64,000 bases of DNA, taken from NCBI RefSeq assembly GCF_030819275.1, contig NZ_JAUTBL010000001.1:1552501-1616500 (forward strand), read 5' to 3'. Under the pieces are notes generated by a model, which saw only the letters and a program-made list of their open reading frames with translations, had not been told where the DNA came from and searched no databases. The position numbers and the translations under genes were made by a program. Position 1 is the first letter of the stretch, and the number at the start of each line of letters is the position of its first letter. Of this stretch, positions 10,039-19,505 are shown piece after piece. This DNA is from Agrobacterium larrymoorei (lineage in GTDB: Bacteria; Pseudomonadota; Alphaproteobacteria; Rhizobiales; Rhizobiaceae).

Positions 10039-10934
10039 TGGCCGAGTTCGATTGGTTGTTCTTTACCGAGGTGCTGGTCGGAGGTTTGCTCTCCGGGGTC
10101 ATGTATTCGCTCGTCGCGATCGGTTTCGTGCTGATCTACAAGACGTCGGGTGTCCTGAACTTTTCGCAGGGCGCGCTTCTCCTGTTTGCGGCGCTGACAT
10201 TCGTCAGCCTTGTTGAGCGTGGCGTGCCTTTCGCGGCAGCCTTTGTCATCACCTTTGCCATCATGGTGGTCCTCGGCATCACGATTGAGCGCGCGGTGCT
10301 TCGTCCACTCACGAACAGGCCGCCGATCACCCTGTTCATGGCGACGCTCGGCCTGTCCTATGTTATCGAAGGAGCGGCCCAGCTTCTCTGGGGCACGCAG
10401 GTTCATGGGCTCGATCTCGGTATTGAGGACATTCCCTTCGATGTCGGCGGCGTCTTTATCAGCCAGTTCGATATTTTTGCCGCTCTCGTGGCGGCCGGCA
10501 TGGTGGCTATCCTCTCGGTCTTCTTCCGGTACACCCGCATCGGCCTCGGCTTCCGTGCTGTCGCCGACGACCAGTTCGCGGCCCTGGCCGTCGGTCTCAA
10601 GCTGCCCTGGATATGGGCGAGTGTCTGGGCGGCAGCAGGTCTCGTTGCTCTGGTTGCCGGGCTCCTCTGGGGCGCGCGGCTCGGGGTGCAATTTTCGCTG
10701 TCTCTGGTGGTGCTTAAAGCGCTGTCTGTGCTGGTTCTCGGCGGCTTCGATTCCATTCTCGGAGCGATCATCGGGGGCTTGCTCATCGGCGCATCTGAAA
10801 AGCTCGCCGAGGTCTATATCGGCGAGTATTTCGGCGGCGGTATCGAGGGCTGGTTTGCCTATGTTGTGGCGCTTGCTTTCCTGCTGATCCGCCCATCCGG
10901 CCTGTTCGGTCAAAAGCTCGTGGAAAGGGTCTGA
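10035..10934 (+). CDS. Liv-type ABC transporter permease (LivH-like)
   Basis: 299 residues, hydrophobic with about eight membrane segments. LivH landmarks are visible: GVMYSLVAIGFVLIYKTSGVLNFSQG near the N-terminus, ERAVLRPLTNRPP, and the cytoplasmic loop GLGFRAVADDQFAALAVG that contacts the ATPase. The C-terminus IRPSGLFGQK is typical. It forms the inner-membrane channel with the LivM-like protein that starts 2 bases after its stop. Confidence 0.92.
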   Translation: MMAEFDWLFFTEVLVGGLLSGVMYSLVAIGFVLIYKTSGVLNFSQGALLLFAALTFVSLVERGVPFAAAFVITFAIMVVLGITIERAVLRPLTNRPPITLFMATLGLSYVIEGAAQLLWGTQVHGLDLGIEDIPFDVGGVFISQFDIFAALVAAGMVAILSVFFRYTRIGLGFRAVADDQFAALAVGLKLPWIWASVWAAAGLVALVAGLLWGARLGVQFSLSLVVLKALSVLVLGGFDSILGAIIGGLLIGASEKLAEVYIGEYFGGGIEGWFAYVVALAFLLIRPSGLFGQKLVERV

Positions 10935-10935
10935 T

Positions 10936-11976
10936 ATGTCCGCTGTTACAGCCGATCTTTCGCCAGCGTTTTCCCTGCCGCGCCATGCCGGCGTGGCCGC
11001 GGTGCTCGCCATCGCCTATCTCGTCGTGCCGTTCGTAGGCACCAGTTACCTCTTCGAGGCAATCCTGCTGCCGTTTCTCGCGCTCAGCCTCGCCGGGGTC
11101 GGTCTCAACCTTTTGACTGGCTATGCGGGGCAGGTGTCGCTTGGGTCGGCCGCATTCATGGCCGTCGGTGCCTTTGCGGCCTATAATTTCAATCTGCGGG
11201 TCGAAGCGCTGCCGCTTATCGTTTCGATTGCGCTCGCCGGTTTTTCCGCAGCAGCCGTTGGCATCGTCTTCGGCCTGCCGAGCCTGCGACTGCGTGGCTT
11301 CTACCTCGCGGTTTCCACTCTCGCGGCGCAGTTCTTCGTGCAATGGGCGTTGACGAAATTTAGCTGGTTCTCCAACGAATCCGCCTCCGGCGTGATCGAT
11401 GCACCGGCGCTCTCACTGGCCGGGATTTCCTTCGAAGGGCCGGTCGGGCGTTATCTCTTCGCGCTGACCATCGTTGCCGTCCTCACGTTCCTCGCCTATC
11501 GCCTTGTGTCGTCGCAGACCGGTCGCAACTTCATCGCCGTGCGCGACAACGAGACCGCCGCACGCATCATCGGCATTCCGGTGCTTCGCACCAAGCTGCT
11601 CGCCTTTGCGATCTCATCCTTCATCATCGGCGTTGCCGGAGTAATCTGGGCCTTTGCATACCTGCGGACGGTGGAGCCGGCTGGCTTCAATCTCGACCGG
11701 TCGTGCCAGATACTCTTCATCGTCATCATCGGCGGGCTTGCCTCGATACGGGGCGCCTTCTTCGGCGCGGCTTTGATCGTCGTCTTTCCGCTCGTCCTGT
11801 CACGGCTTGGCTCTTGGCTGTTGGGCGATGTCTTTAATTCCGGCGTGCTCGATATGACGCAGAGAATCGTTCTCGGCACCTTGATCATTCTCTTTTTGAT
11901 CCTGGAGCCTGATGGCCTCGTGTTATTGTGGGATCGCTTGAGGTCACGCATCGCAGCCGCCGTCAGGCGGGCATGA
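10936..11976 (+). CDS. Liv-type ABC transporter permease (LivM-like)
   Basis: 346 residues, second membrane subunit. The family motif LNLLTGYAGQVSLGSAAFMA is at about 55-75. GLPSLRLRGFYLAVSTLA and the ATPase-coupling loop GRNFIAVRDNETAARIIGI follow, and GGLASIRGAFFGAA is near the end. Start and ribosome-binding site sit tightly behind the LivH-like gene. It pairs with it to make the channel. Confidence 0.92.
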   Translation: MSAVTADLSPAFSLPRHAGVAAVLAIAYLVVPFVGTSYLFEAILLPFLALSLAGVGLNLLTGYAGQVSLGSAAFMAVGAFAAYNFNLRVEALPLIVSIALAGFSAAAVGIVFGLPSLRLRGFYLAVSTLAAQFFVQWALTKFSWFSNESASGVIDAPALSLAGISFEGPVGRYLFALTIVAVLTFLAYRLVSSQTGRNFIAVRDNETAARIIGIPVLRTKLLAFAISSFIIGVAGVIWAFAYLRTVEPAGFNLDRSCQILFIVIIGGLASIRGAFFGAALIVVFPLVLSRLGSWLLGDVFNSGVLDMTQRIVLGTLIILFLILEPDGLVLLWDRLRSRIAAAVRRA

Positions 11977-12106
11977 GGGACTCGAAGCCCCAGCCGCGAA
12001 GGCCGAAGGGCTTCCAACAAGAAAAACCCAAACAAGAAACGCGCATGAATCCCTGAAATCAGACCGGATGGCGAAGCGCCAGCCGACAGACGGAGTGTGT
12101 CCAGAT

Positions 12107-13441
12107 ATGACCTTTTATAAGAAAATCAAAGCCGCGGCCTTCGCTGCCGGAATCAGCCTCGCGTCCATCGCCGTCCCGGCCTTGGCCGATGAACAGTACT
12201 TTCCCCTCCAGAGCTACCGCGTCGGGCCCTATGCCGCGGGTGGCACGGGCTTTTTCGGTGGGTTCATCGATTATCTCAACCTCATCAATATCAGGGACGG
12301 CGGTGTCAACGGCGTCAAGCTGACCTGGTCCGAGGCCGAAACGCAGTACGAGGTCGAACGAGGTGTCGAGGCATATGAACGACTGAAGAGCAATCCCGGT
12401 GTTGCAGCCTGGAACCCGCTGTCGGTCGGCATCGCCTATGCCATGATCGATCGCATCACCCAGGACAAGGTGCCGCTCATCACCATCAATCACGGTCGCA
12501 CGGATTCGACGGATGGCCGCGTTTTTCCCTATGTTTTCCCGTTGCTGCTCAACCCCTACAGCGAAACCTCCGGCATCGTGAATTATATCGCCTCCAAGGA
12601 AGGCGGGCTTGAGGGACTGAAGGGCAAGAAGATCGTCGTGCTCTATCACGGCTCGCCCTATGGCAAGGAAACGATCCCGATCTACGAGCTTCTGTCCAAG
12701 AAGTATGGCTTCGACCTCCAGCAGATCGAAGTCCCGCATCCGGGCAACGAGCAGCAGTCTCAGTGGCTGACGATACGCCGTGCCAAGCCGGATTACGTCG
12801 TGCTGCGCGGTTGGGGCGTGATGAACCCGGTGGCGTTGAAGACGGCGGCAAAGACCGGTTTCCCGGTCGATCACATCATCGGCAATGTCTGGTCCAACTC
12901 GGAAGAGGACGTCATTCCAGCTGGAGATGCGGCCAAGGGCTATACCGCCATCACGACCCAGGCATCCGGCGCCGAATATCCTGTGGTCAAGGAAATCGTG
13001 AAGACCGTCTACGACGCCGGCAAGGGCAACCTTGATGACAAGAGCCGCATTGGCTCCGTCTACCACAATCTCGGTATCGTCAACGGTATCCTGAATGTCG
13101 AGGCCGTGCGCATCGCCCAGGAGAAATTCGGCAAGCGGACATTGACCGGGGACGAGGTTCGCTGGGGCTTCGAGCATCTGCAGCTCGACCCTGCCCGTGT
13201 GGAGGCATTGGGTGCCAAGGATCTCTTTCACTCGATCAACGTCACCTGGGACAACCATGAGGGCAACGGCTACGTGACGTTCCAGCAGTGGGACGGCAAG
13301 AAGTGGAATGTGGTTTCCGATTGGATTGCGCCGGACTGGGCTCTGCTACGCCCGATCATCGAGAAGTCCTCCGAGGCCTATGCGGCGGAAAAGGGCATCA
13401 AGCTTCGGACCTCGGAAGACGCGAATTCCGTGACGAACTGA
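12107..13441 (+). CDS. Liv-type periplasmic substrate-binding protein
   Basis: 444-residue precursor with a clear Sec signal peptide (positively charged KKIK, hydrophobic core, cleavage after AVPALA). The mature part follows the Peripla_BP_6 pattern: YAAGGTGFFGGFIDYLNLIN, VERGVEAYERLKSNPGVAAWNP, KKIVVLYHGSPYGKE and VVLRGWGVMNPVALKTAAK. The ATG at 12107 is chosen because it begins the signal peptide; the in-frame ATG at 12068 would add 13 charged residues. It sits between the permeases and the second ATPase. It should set substrate specificity, which the operon suggests is an organosulfur compound rather than leucine. Confidence 0.9.
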   Translation: MTFYKKIKAAAFAAGISLASIAVPALADEQYFPLQSYRVGPYAAGGTGFFGGFIDYLNLINIRDGGVNGVKLTWSEAETQYEVERGVEAYERLKSNPGVAAWNPLSVGIAYAMIDRITQDKVPLITINHGRTDSTDGRVFPYVFPLLLNPYSETSGIVNYIASKEGGLEGLKGKKIVVLYHGSPYGKETIPIYELLSKKYGFDLQQIEVPHPGNEQQSQWLTIRRAKPDYVVLRGWGVMNPVALKTAAKTGFPVDHIIGNVWSNSEEDVIPAGDAAKGYTAITTQASGAEYPVVKEIVKTVYDAGKGNLDDKSRIGSVYHNLGIVNGILNVEAVRIAQEKFGKRTLTGDEVRWGFEHLQLDPARVEALGAKDLFHSINVTWDNHEGNGYVTFQQWDGKKWNVVSDWIAPDWALLRPIIEKSSEAYAAEKGIKLRTSEDANSVTN

Positions 13442-13511
13442 TGTTCGCTTGGCCGGGCCAGGTTTCCTCACGGTCCGGCCACAACGTTCGAAACGCGCCA
13501 AGGAGATCGTG

Positions 13512-14288
13512 ATGACCAACGCGAACAGGCTGCTCACTGTGGAGGGTCTCCATGCAACCTACAATCATGCCATCACCGCTTTGCAAGGCGTCACGCTTTC
13601 GCTGGGGCGAGGGGAAATTCTTGCCCTGCTCGGCGCGAACGGTGCTGGCAAGTCGACGACGCTGAAGGCGGTTTCCAACCTCCTTCCGGCTGAACGCGGG
13701 CAGGTGCTTGCTGGCCCTATCCTGTTTGACGGGCGTGATGTCACGCGCGAAACTCCGGCAAGCCTCGTCCGTCTCGGTCTTGTACAGGTGCTCGAAGGTC
13801 GCCATTGCTTCAAGACGCTGACGGTCGAGGAAAATCTGGTCTCCGGCGGTCTTGGCCGGTCCGCCACGCGCACCGAAATTGCGACCGATCTAGAGAAAAT
13901 TTACGCGCATTTTCCTAGGCTTAAGGAAAAGCGCCGGGTGCTTTCCGGCCTTACTTCGGGCGGCGAGCAGCAGATGACCGCCATCGGTCGGGCGCTGATG
14001 TCGCGGCCGCGACTGCTGGTGCTAGACGAACCGTCGATGGGGCTGGCGCCTCTTATCGTGCAGGACATTTTCCGCACACTGAAGCGCCTCAACCGCGAAG
14101 AAGGTCTTTCGATTCTGGTTGCCGAACAAAACTCAGCAGTCGCGCTGACCTATGCCGACCGTGCCATTGTTTTGGAGAACGGGGTGAGCGTGCTGTCCGG
14201 CACGGCTGCCGAACTCAAGGCGCGGGATGACGTGAAAGCTTTTTACCTAGGCCAGAAGCCGGCGGCGCCTGTCGCGCACATTCACTGA
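13512..14288 (+). CDS. Liv-type ABC transporter ATP-binding protein (LivF-like)
   Basis: 258 residues. Walker A GANGAGKST (41-49), signature LTSGGEQQMTAIGRALM and Walker B LLVLDEPSMGLAP are intact. The order RLGLVQVLEGRHCFKTLTVEENL is typical of LivF. The ATG at 13512 is chosen because AAGGAGA lies about 7 bases upstream; an in-frame start at 13449 adds 21 atypical residues. Second ATPase of the transporter, followed 26 bases later by the SfnB-type gene. Confidence 0.92.
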   Translation: MTNANRLLTVEGLHATYNHAITALQGVTLSLGRGEILALLGANGAGKSTTLKAVSNLLPAERGQVLAGPILFDGRDVTRETPASLVRLGLVQVLEGRHCFKTLTVEENLVSGGLGRSATRTEIATDLEKIYAHFPRLKEKRRVLSGLTSGGEQQMTAIGRALMSRPRLLVLDEPSMGLAPLIVQDIFRTLKRLNREEGLSILVAEQNSAVALTYADRAIVLENGVSVLSGTAAELKARDDVKAFYLGQKPAAPVAHIH

Positions 14289-14314
14289 AAATCAAAGGAA
14301 AAAGGAGACGTGGC

Positions 14315-15562
14315 ATGACCATTTCCAACATCAAGACGAAAGATGCGGCTCAAGGCGTTCCGGCCGTGTCGCGGCCGAGCGAGCCGGCACACATCATCAA
14401 GAGTGACGCCGAGGCGATCGAAGTCGCGAAGAAACTGGCCGCCGAAATAGCCCCGGGTGCAGCCCTTCGCGACCGCGATCGTATCTGGCCGGTGAAGGAA
14501 CTCGATGCCTTCTCGCAGAGCGGTCTCTGGTCGATCAACGTGCCGAAGGCATTCGGCGGTCCGGAGGTCTCTTATGCGACGCTCGCCAAGGTGATCGAGA
14601 TCGTTTCTGCGGCCGATTCCTCTATCGGCCAGATCGCGCAGAACCATCTCGGCGTCGTCGCGGCGATCCGCACGGTTTCCGACGAAGCGCAGCAGAAACT
14701 GCTGTTCACCGAGGTATTGAAGGGAACGCGCTTCGGCAATGCCTTCTCCGAATTCGGCTCCAAACGGGCGGCGGATTTCGAGACGAAGTTTGTCGATGCT
14801 GGCGACCATGTGATCGTCAACGGCCAGAAATTTTACTCCTCCGGTGCACTTCTCGCCCATCTCGTGCCGATCGTTGCGCTCGATGATGAAGGCCGGGCCT
14901 GGTATGCGATTGCCGAGCGCGACGCACCCGGATTGACCGTGATCGATGACTGGTCATCCTTCGGGCAGCGGACGACATTGTCCGGCACTGTGATCCTGAA
15001 CAATGTCAAAGTGCCCAAGACCCATCTGGTCCCCGGCTACAAGGGCTATGCGGAGCCGACCGCCGATGGTGCGATTTTCCAGATTATCCAGGTCGCGGTC
15101 GATACCGGGATTGCGCAGGCGGCGATCGATGAGACCGTTTCCTTCGTGCGCACCAAGAGCCGCGCCTGGGTCGACAGCGGCGTAGACAACGCCTGGGACG
15201 ATCCCTACACGATCCAGGCGGTCGGCGATTTGACGCTGCGCCTGCACGCCGCGCAGGCTCTGCTGGAAAAGGCCGGTTACGCCATTGACCGAGCGATCCA
15301 GAACCCAAATGCTGAAACGGTTGCTGAGGCCCAGATCGTCACTGCCGAAGCGAAGATCCTCTCGACGGAAATTGCCATTGCAGCGACCAACAAGCTCTTC
15401 GAGCTGGCGGGCACGCGGTCTACGCTCGCTGAGCACCACCTCGATCGTCATTGGCGCAATGCCCGCACCCACACGCTGCACGATCCGGTACGATGGAAAT
15501 ATTCAATTCTCGGCAAGTATTTTCTGAACGGTGAGAAGCCGCCGCTCCATGCCTGGAGTTGA
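14315..15562 (+). CDS. sfnB: SfnB-family sulfur acquisition oxidoreductase (acyl-CoA dehydrogenase fold)
   Basis: 415-residue flavoprotein of the acyl-CoA-dehydrogenase/DszC group, the kind annotated SfnB in sulfur-starvation regulons. Visible are LWSINVPKAFGGPEVSY, the IGQIAQNHLGVVAAI helix, GNAFSEFGSK in the flavin region, VIVNGQKFYSSGALLAHLVP and the C-terminal ARTHTLHDPVRWKYSILGKY. AAAGGAG precedes the ATG. By analogy with DszC it would use FMNH2 and oxygen on a reduced sulfur compound. Last gene of the operon with msuE, sfnG and the transporter. The precise reaction of SfnB proteins is not settled. Confidence 0.88.
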   Translation: MTISNIKTKDAAQGVPAVSRPSEPAHIIKSDAEAIEVAKKLAAEIAPGAALRDRDRIWPVKELDAFSQSGLWSINVPKAFGGPEVSYATLAKVIEIVSAADSSIGQIAQNHLGVVAAIRTVSDEAQQKLLFTEVLKGTRFGNAFSEFGSKRAADFETKFVDAGDHVIVNGQKFYSSGALLAHLVPIVALDDEGRAWYAIAERDAPGLTVIDDWSSFGQRTTLSGTVILNNVKVPKTHLVPGYKGYAEPTADGAIFQIIQVAVDTGIAQAAIDETVSFVRTKSRAWVDSGVDNAWDDPYTIQAVGDLTLRLHAAQALLEKAGYAIDRAIQNPNAETVAEAQIVTAEAKILSTEIAIAATNKLFELAGTRSTLAEHHLDRHWRNARTHTLHDPVRWKYSILGKYFLNGEKPPLHAWS

Positions 15563-15577
15563 GATTTTGAGAAATGC

Positions 15578-15597
15578 GGGGCGCCGTCAGGCGTCCC
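15578..15597 (+). terminator. Possible terminator of the sulfur operon
   Basis: Eight-base stem GGGGCGCC / GGCGTCCC with one G-T pair and a GTCA loop, 15 bases after the sfnB stop. The T run comes late (about 15 bases downstream), so termination is plausible but not certain. Confidence 0.45.
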
Positions 15598-15708
15598 GTC
15601 TTCGCGATCATTTTTTGGTCGGGCTTGATGAGCGGAACGATGGCTGGAGCGGTCGTTATCATAACTGGCGATGTTCATGGAGATACTCGCGCCGCAGCCT
15701 GTATCCAT

Positions 15709-16800
15709 TTAGCGATTTATCGCTGGCGCCTGGGAGGCCAGCCTTGCCGACCGGCGCATGTCCGTCGGACGCATTCCGTAGCGCTTGCGAAACGCTCGGC
15801 TGAAATAAGCGGGGTCATCGAAGCCGCAATCGAAGGCGATCTGCATAATCGCCTCACCCGGGCCGCGCAGCAGAAGCGCCTGCCGAGCCGCCTCCAGTCG
15901 CCGCTCCAGAAGATAGCGGGAGAAGGTCGTACCCTCTCGATGGAACAGTTTCTGCACCGCTCGCGCCGAAATCCGCTCGCTGTGGGCGACGTCGGCCAGC
16001 GAAAATCCGCTGTCGGAGAGATGCGCGCCGACCGACTGCTTGATGGCGGATAACCGATCCGGCCGCCCGCCGCGTGCGACTCCAGCGGCAAGTTCGGCGA
16101 TCAGCACAGGTAGAAGCTGGTAGAAATGCCTGACCATCATGTCCGCATGGCCATCTGTCTGGTGCGGCTGCTGCAACATATAGCCAGCATAGCAGATCAA
16201 CAGTTGCAGAGGCAGGCAGTCGTTTGAAATCGGCCGCAGCATCAAGACCGACATCTGGCTTGCCGCGGGCCCGAGGACATGGTCGGACAGGTGCGCACAA
16301 TCCAGCCGCCCGCCTTCGGAAAGCTCGATTGACAGCGGCTGGTCGGCGGCGGCAAACACGACTTCCGACCGAGCGGCCAGAACGGTGCGCGGCCCCTGCG
16401 CGACGCGAAGTGGCCCTTCCATGGCGCGCAGGATGACGATGCCCGGTCCTGTCAGACCCGAGGACGCGATGCGAACCGGCGTGGGACGAGGATAGAGCGT
16501 CGTCAGGGACAGGCCGAGCCGTCCCCAGAACAGACCGGGAATGTCGTCCTCCGGCGCTGGACCATCGTGCTCGACCTCGCCAAGCATCTCCGAGAGAATC
16601 ATCCGCCACATCGGTTGTGTGGCGTCCCTCGCTACCGGGCGGTCGGCGGCCGCGCCGAAGCGCAGGGGAGTGAGGTTGGCGGCATGCTTCACTGTGCAAA
16701 AATCCCGTTCGGTTCGTTCTCGTCCAAGTTCGGTTCGCCTCAATCTGCGCTTTCCAAGGACGGCTTGTATAAAGATGACTGCGAAAATCTTGTTTTGCAA
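15709..16800 (-). CDS. AraC-family transcriptional regulator
   Basis: Up to 363 residues. The C-terminal double helix-turn-helix is clear: FSLADVAHSERISARAVQKL, then the second helix around IMQIAFDCGFDDPAYFSRAF and RKRYGMRPTDMRR at the end. The N-terminal half resembles the FeaR/AraC-binding-like domain. Similarity probably begins after residue 35, so the start could also be the GTG of VKHAANLTPL. It is divergent from the truncated TonB receptor at 16845, 44 bp apart, and likely controlled it. AraC regulators beside TonB receptors often respond to the imported siderophore. Confidence 0.88.
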   Translation of the reverse strand: MQNKIFAVIFIQAVLGKRRLRRTELGRERTERDFCTVKHAANLTPLRFGAAADRPVARDATQPMWRMILSEMLGEVEHDGPAPEDDIPGLFWGRLGLSLTTLYPRPTPVRIASSGLTGPGIVILRAMEGPLRVAQGPRTVLAARSEVVFAAADQPLSIELSEGGRLDCAHLSDHVLGPAASQMSVLMLRPISNDCLPLQLLICYAGYMLQQPHQTDGHADMMVRHFYQLLPVLIAELAAGVARGGRPDRLSAIKQSVGAHLSDSGFSLADVAHSERISARAVQKLFHREGTTFSRYLLERRLEAARQALLLRGPGEAIMQIAFDCGFDDPAYFSRAFRKRYGMRPTDMRRSARLASQAPAINR

Positions 16801-16844
16801 CGACCTGTTTCGGAAAGCGGGACCGTCGATTTTGGGGGTTATTC

Positions 16845-18420
16845 ATGCGTGGGACATTGGCGCTTGGTGTTTCGATTATTACCGTCGCCCTGGTGGCCGA
16901 GGCGCGTGGGCAGGACGCGGGCGAGGCACAACAGGATGGCAGTGCAACAGTGTTGCAGACCATCACCATAACAGCGGGCCGCGCGCCGCAGCAGATTTCG
17001 CAGACGGCCAAGACTGTGCATGTGGTCGAGGCGGATGAGATCCAGTCACGGGCCCGCTCCGGCGAAAGCCTGCAACAGATCCTCGCCGCTGAGATTCCGA
17101 GCTTCGACGCCGCCAGCTACGGTGCGCGCAGCTCTTACGGCCAGAACCTGCGCGGGCGCACTGCCCTGGTCCTGATCGACGGCGTTTCGCTGAACTCGGC
17201 GCGCGGTGTCAGCCGCCAATTCGACTCCATCGACCCGTTCAACATCGAGCGTGTGGAAGTGCTGTCTGGCGCCATCGCAATCTATGGCGGCAACGCCACC
17301 GGCGGCATCATCAATATTATCACCAAGAAGGGAAAGGACGCGCAAGACGGGCTGCATGCCGAGATCACCACAGGCGTCGAAAGCGGCTTTCGCGGCTCAG
17401 GGGATTTCGACCGATCTGGCTCGGCCGCCGTGACCTATAACAAGGACGACTGGGACGCGCGCTTTTCCGTCTCGACCAGCCGCACCGGCAATTATTATGA
17501 CGGCAGCGGCACATTGCTGGTTCCCGACATCACCCAGACCTCGACCGCATCGACGCAGCGCATAGACGTAATGGGCTCGATCGGCTACCAGATCGATGCC
17601 AGCCGACGTTTTGAAATCGGCGGGCAATATTATGACAGCGAGCAAAGCTCCGATTACGGCATCTATTTCGGCCAGAATCTCGCAGCGATCCGAAATCCGC
17701 GGCTGTTCGAGACCCGAGACGGCTACAGCTCCGATTTCGACCCAGCCACCCGCCGAGCCATGGTCAACGCGACCTACACCGACGACGATTTTCTCGGCCA
17801 GAACCTGTTGCTGCAGGGTTTCTATCGCTCCGAGCGCGTGCAGTTCCATCCGTTCCCTTCCTCGACCTATTTCTTCGGCAGTTCGCAGGACACCGACTAT
17901 TACGGTTTCAAGGCTGCGATGGTTTCCGAGCCGGCTGACCGGTTGAAGCTCACCTACGGCATCGACGCCGACCGTGATTCTTTTTCGTCCAGCCAGAACA
18001 TTTTTGATATGTTGACCGCGATGCGCTCCGGCGCCTTGGATTTCGACACGATCGGCGTGACTGGCCTTTATCCGAAGATCGACGTGTCCACGATCGCTGG
18101 CTTCGTCGACGTGTCCTATGAATTGACCGACGCGCTGACGCTGAGTGGCGGCGCCCGTTACCAGCATGTCTATACGAATGTCGGCGATTTCGTCGGCGCG
18201 GTGCAACAGGTGGCGATCCTGCAAGGGACGGCGCAGTCGGCGGATGCCATTGCCGGTGGTTCTGTCAACTACGACGCTTTCCTGTTCAATGCCGGGGCGA
18301 CATACAGCCTGTCGGACACCCAGCAGGTCTACACCAACTTCGCGCAAGGCTTCGAACTGCCCGATCCCGCAAAATATTACGGTGTCGGCACTTACACCCT
18401 ATCCGGCGGGCACTACAGCC
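16845..18420 (+). pseudogene. TonB-dependent outer-membrane receptor, C-terminus deleted
   Basis: Signal peptide (MRGTLALGVSIITVALVAEA), TonB box region (LQTITITAGR), plug domain with VEVLSGAIAIYGGNATGGII and a barrel readable through FAQGFELPDPAKYYGVG to GGHYSL, about 525 residues. At about 18420 the similarity ends abruptly and the frame runs for another 200 bases antiphase through the LacI gene. The last part of the barrel, probably around 200 residues with the terminal aromatic, is missing, so the protein could not fold in the outer membrane. GGGGG precedes the ATG. The cause is a deletion that joined this gene to the next one. Confidence 0.85.
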
Positions 18421-18424
18421 TGCC

Positions 18425-19432
18425 ATTGATGACGTTGCGAAAGTTGCGGGGGTCTCGCGTTCCACGGTATCTTTGGTGCTCAGAAATAGCGACCTCGTGG
18501 CAGAGCGTACAAATATCATCGTGCGGGAAGCTGCAGACCGGATCGGCTATGTCTACAACCGCACTGCGGCAATTCGTGCAAAGCTCAGTAATCTTGTCGG
18601 CATCATCATTCCGGATTTGACCAACCCGTTCTTCGCCGACCTGACCGCTGGTGTCGATCAGGTCCTCAATGAAGCTGGCTGGATTTCGCTCCTCGGAAAC
18701 TCCTGGGAATCTGCCGCCAGCCAGGAAAAGATATTGCGGAGAATGCACGAACACAATGTGGATGCGGTGATCGTTTGTCCGACCAATGACTCCGATAACG
18801 CCACCACTGAAAGCCTTTCGCGGTCTGGCTTGCGTGTTCTTCAGGTGCTCAGGCGCATGGACGATGAAACAAGCTATCTGGGGATTGATTATGCCGACGG
18901 TGTTTCGCTGGCCGTAAGCCATCTCCATGAGCTCGGTCATAAGGACATCGTCTTTCTCGGAGGCGAGCTCATCCATTCCGCGGCCAAGGAGCGTTTTCGC
19001 GGCTATCGGTCCTCCATGCTGGAGCGGGGGCTTGAACCAAAGCATGTGCCGTGTGTTTTGCGCCGCGCAGGTGCTGCCGAGGCTGTAACCGAGTTGCACC
19101 GAAGCGCTGCACTGCCGACCGCCTTTATATGCTTCAACGATGTCGTCGCCATGGGGGCGATGAACGGATTAGAGCGTCTTGGCCTCAAGGTCGGCCATGA
19201 CGTTTCGGTTGTCGGCTTCGACAATGTCGCCGATGCCGCCTTTTCGATGCCGCCCTTGACGACGGTTGATACGCAAGCCCGTCAATTGGGTGAGAAAGCG
19301 GCAAGGCTCGTGCTCGGCAGTATCCAAGAGGGCCACGCCATCAGCCAGACGACGATCACCAAGACGTCCCTGATCGTGCGCGGTTCGACCGGGCGTGTTG
19401 CAGAACCCAAGAAGCCCGAGAGCCTGAGATGA
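18425..19432 (+). pseudogene. LacI-family regulator lacking its start
   Basis: From 18425 the frame gives IDDVAKVAGVSRSTVSLVLR, a LacI DNA-binding helix-turn-helix, followed by a complete periplasmic-binding-like effector domain (VGIIIPDLTNPFFADLTAGV ... FICFNDVVAMGAMNGL ... VSVVGFDN). The initiating Met and first few residues are gone at the junction with the TonB receptor. The first usable start is TTG 18473, which would drop the recognition helix. It is therefore probably non-functional, unless made as a fusion or from a non-standard start. It lies 73 bp before the D-2-hydroxyacid dehydrogenase it presumably controlled. Confidence 0.8.
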
Positions 19433-19505
19433 ATGTTCCATCGGCCGGAAGACGAATGAGCCAGTGGTGGCTCGACAATTGTACTCATATGGAATTGGTC
19501 AGGAT

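Noticed and set aside
9993..11012. 339-codon minus-strand open frame
   Set aside because: Antisense to the LivH-like permease; highly charged shadow sequence without domains.
12059..13258. 399-codon minus-strand open frame
   Set aside because: Antisense to the Liv binding protein, whose signal peptide and domains are clear; long antisense frames are expected in GC-rich coding DNA.
15854..17011. 385-codon minus-strand open frame
   Set aside because: Same-strand out-of-frame shadow of the AraC gene running into the TonB receptor start; arginine-rich and featureless.
17397..18347. 316-codon minus-strand open frame
   Set aside because: Antisense to the TonB receptor barrel; no recognisable domain.
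18425..18620. Possibility that the TonB receptor and LacI form a real fusion protein
   Set aside because: The two are in different frames at the junction, so no fusion is translated.
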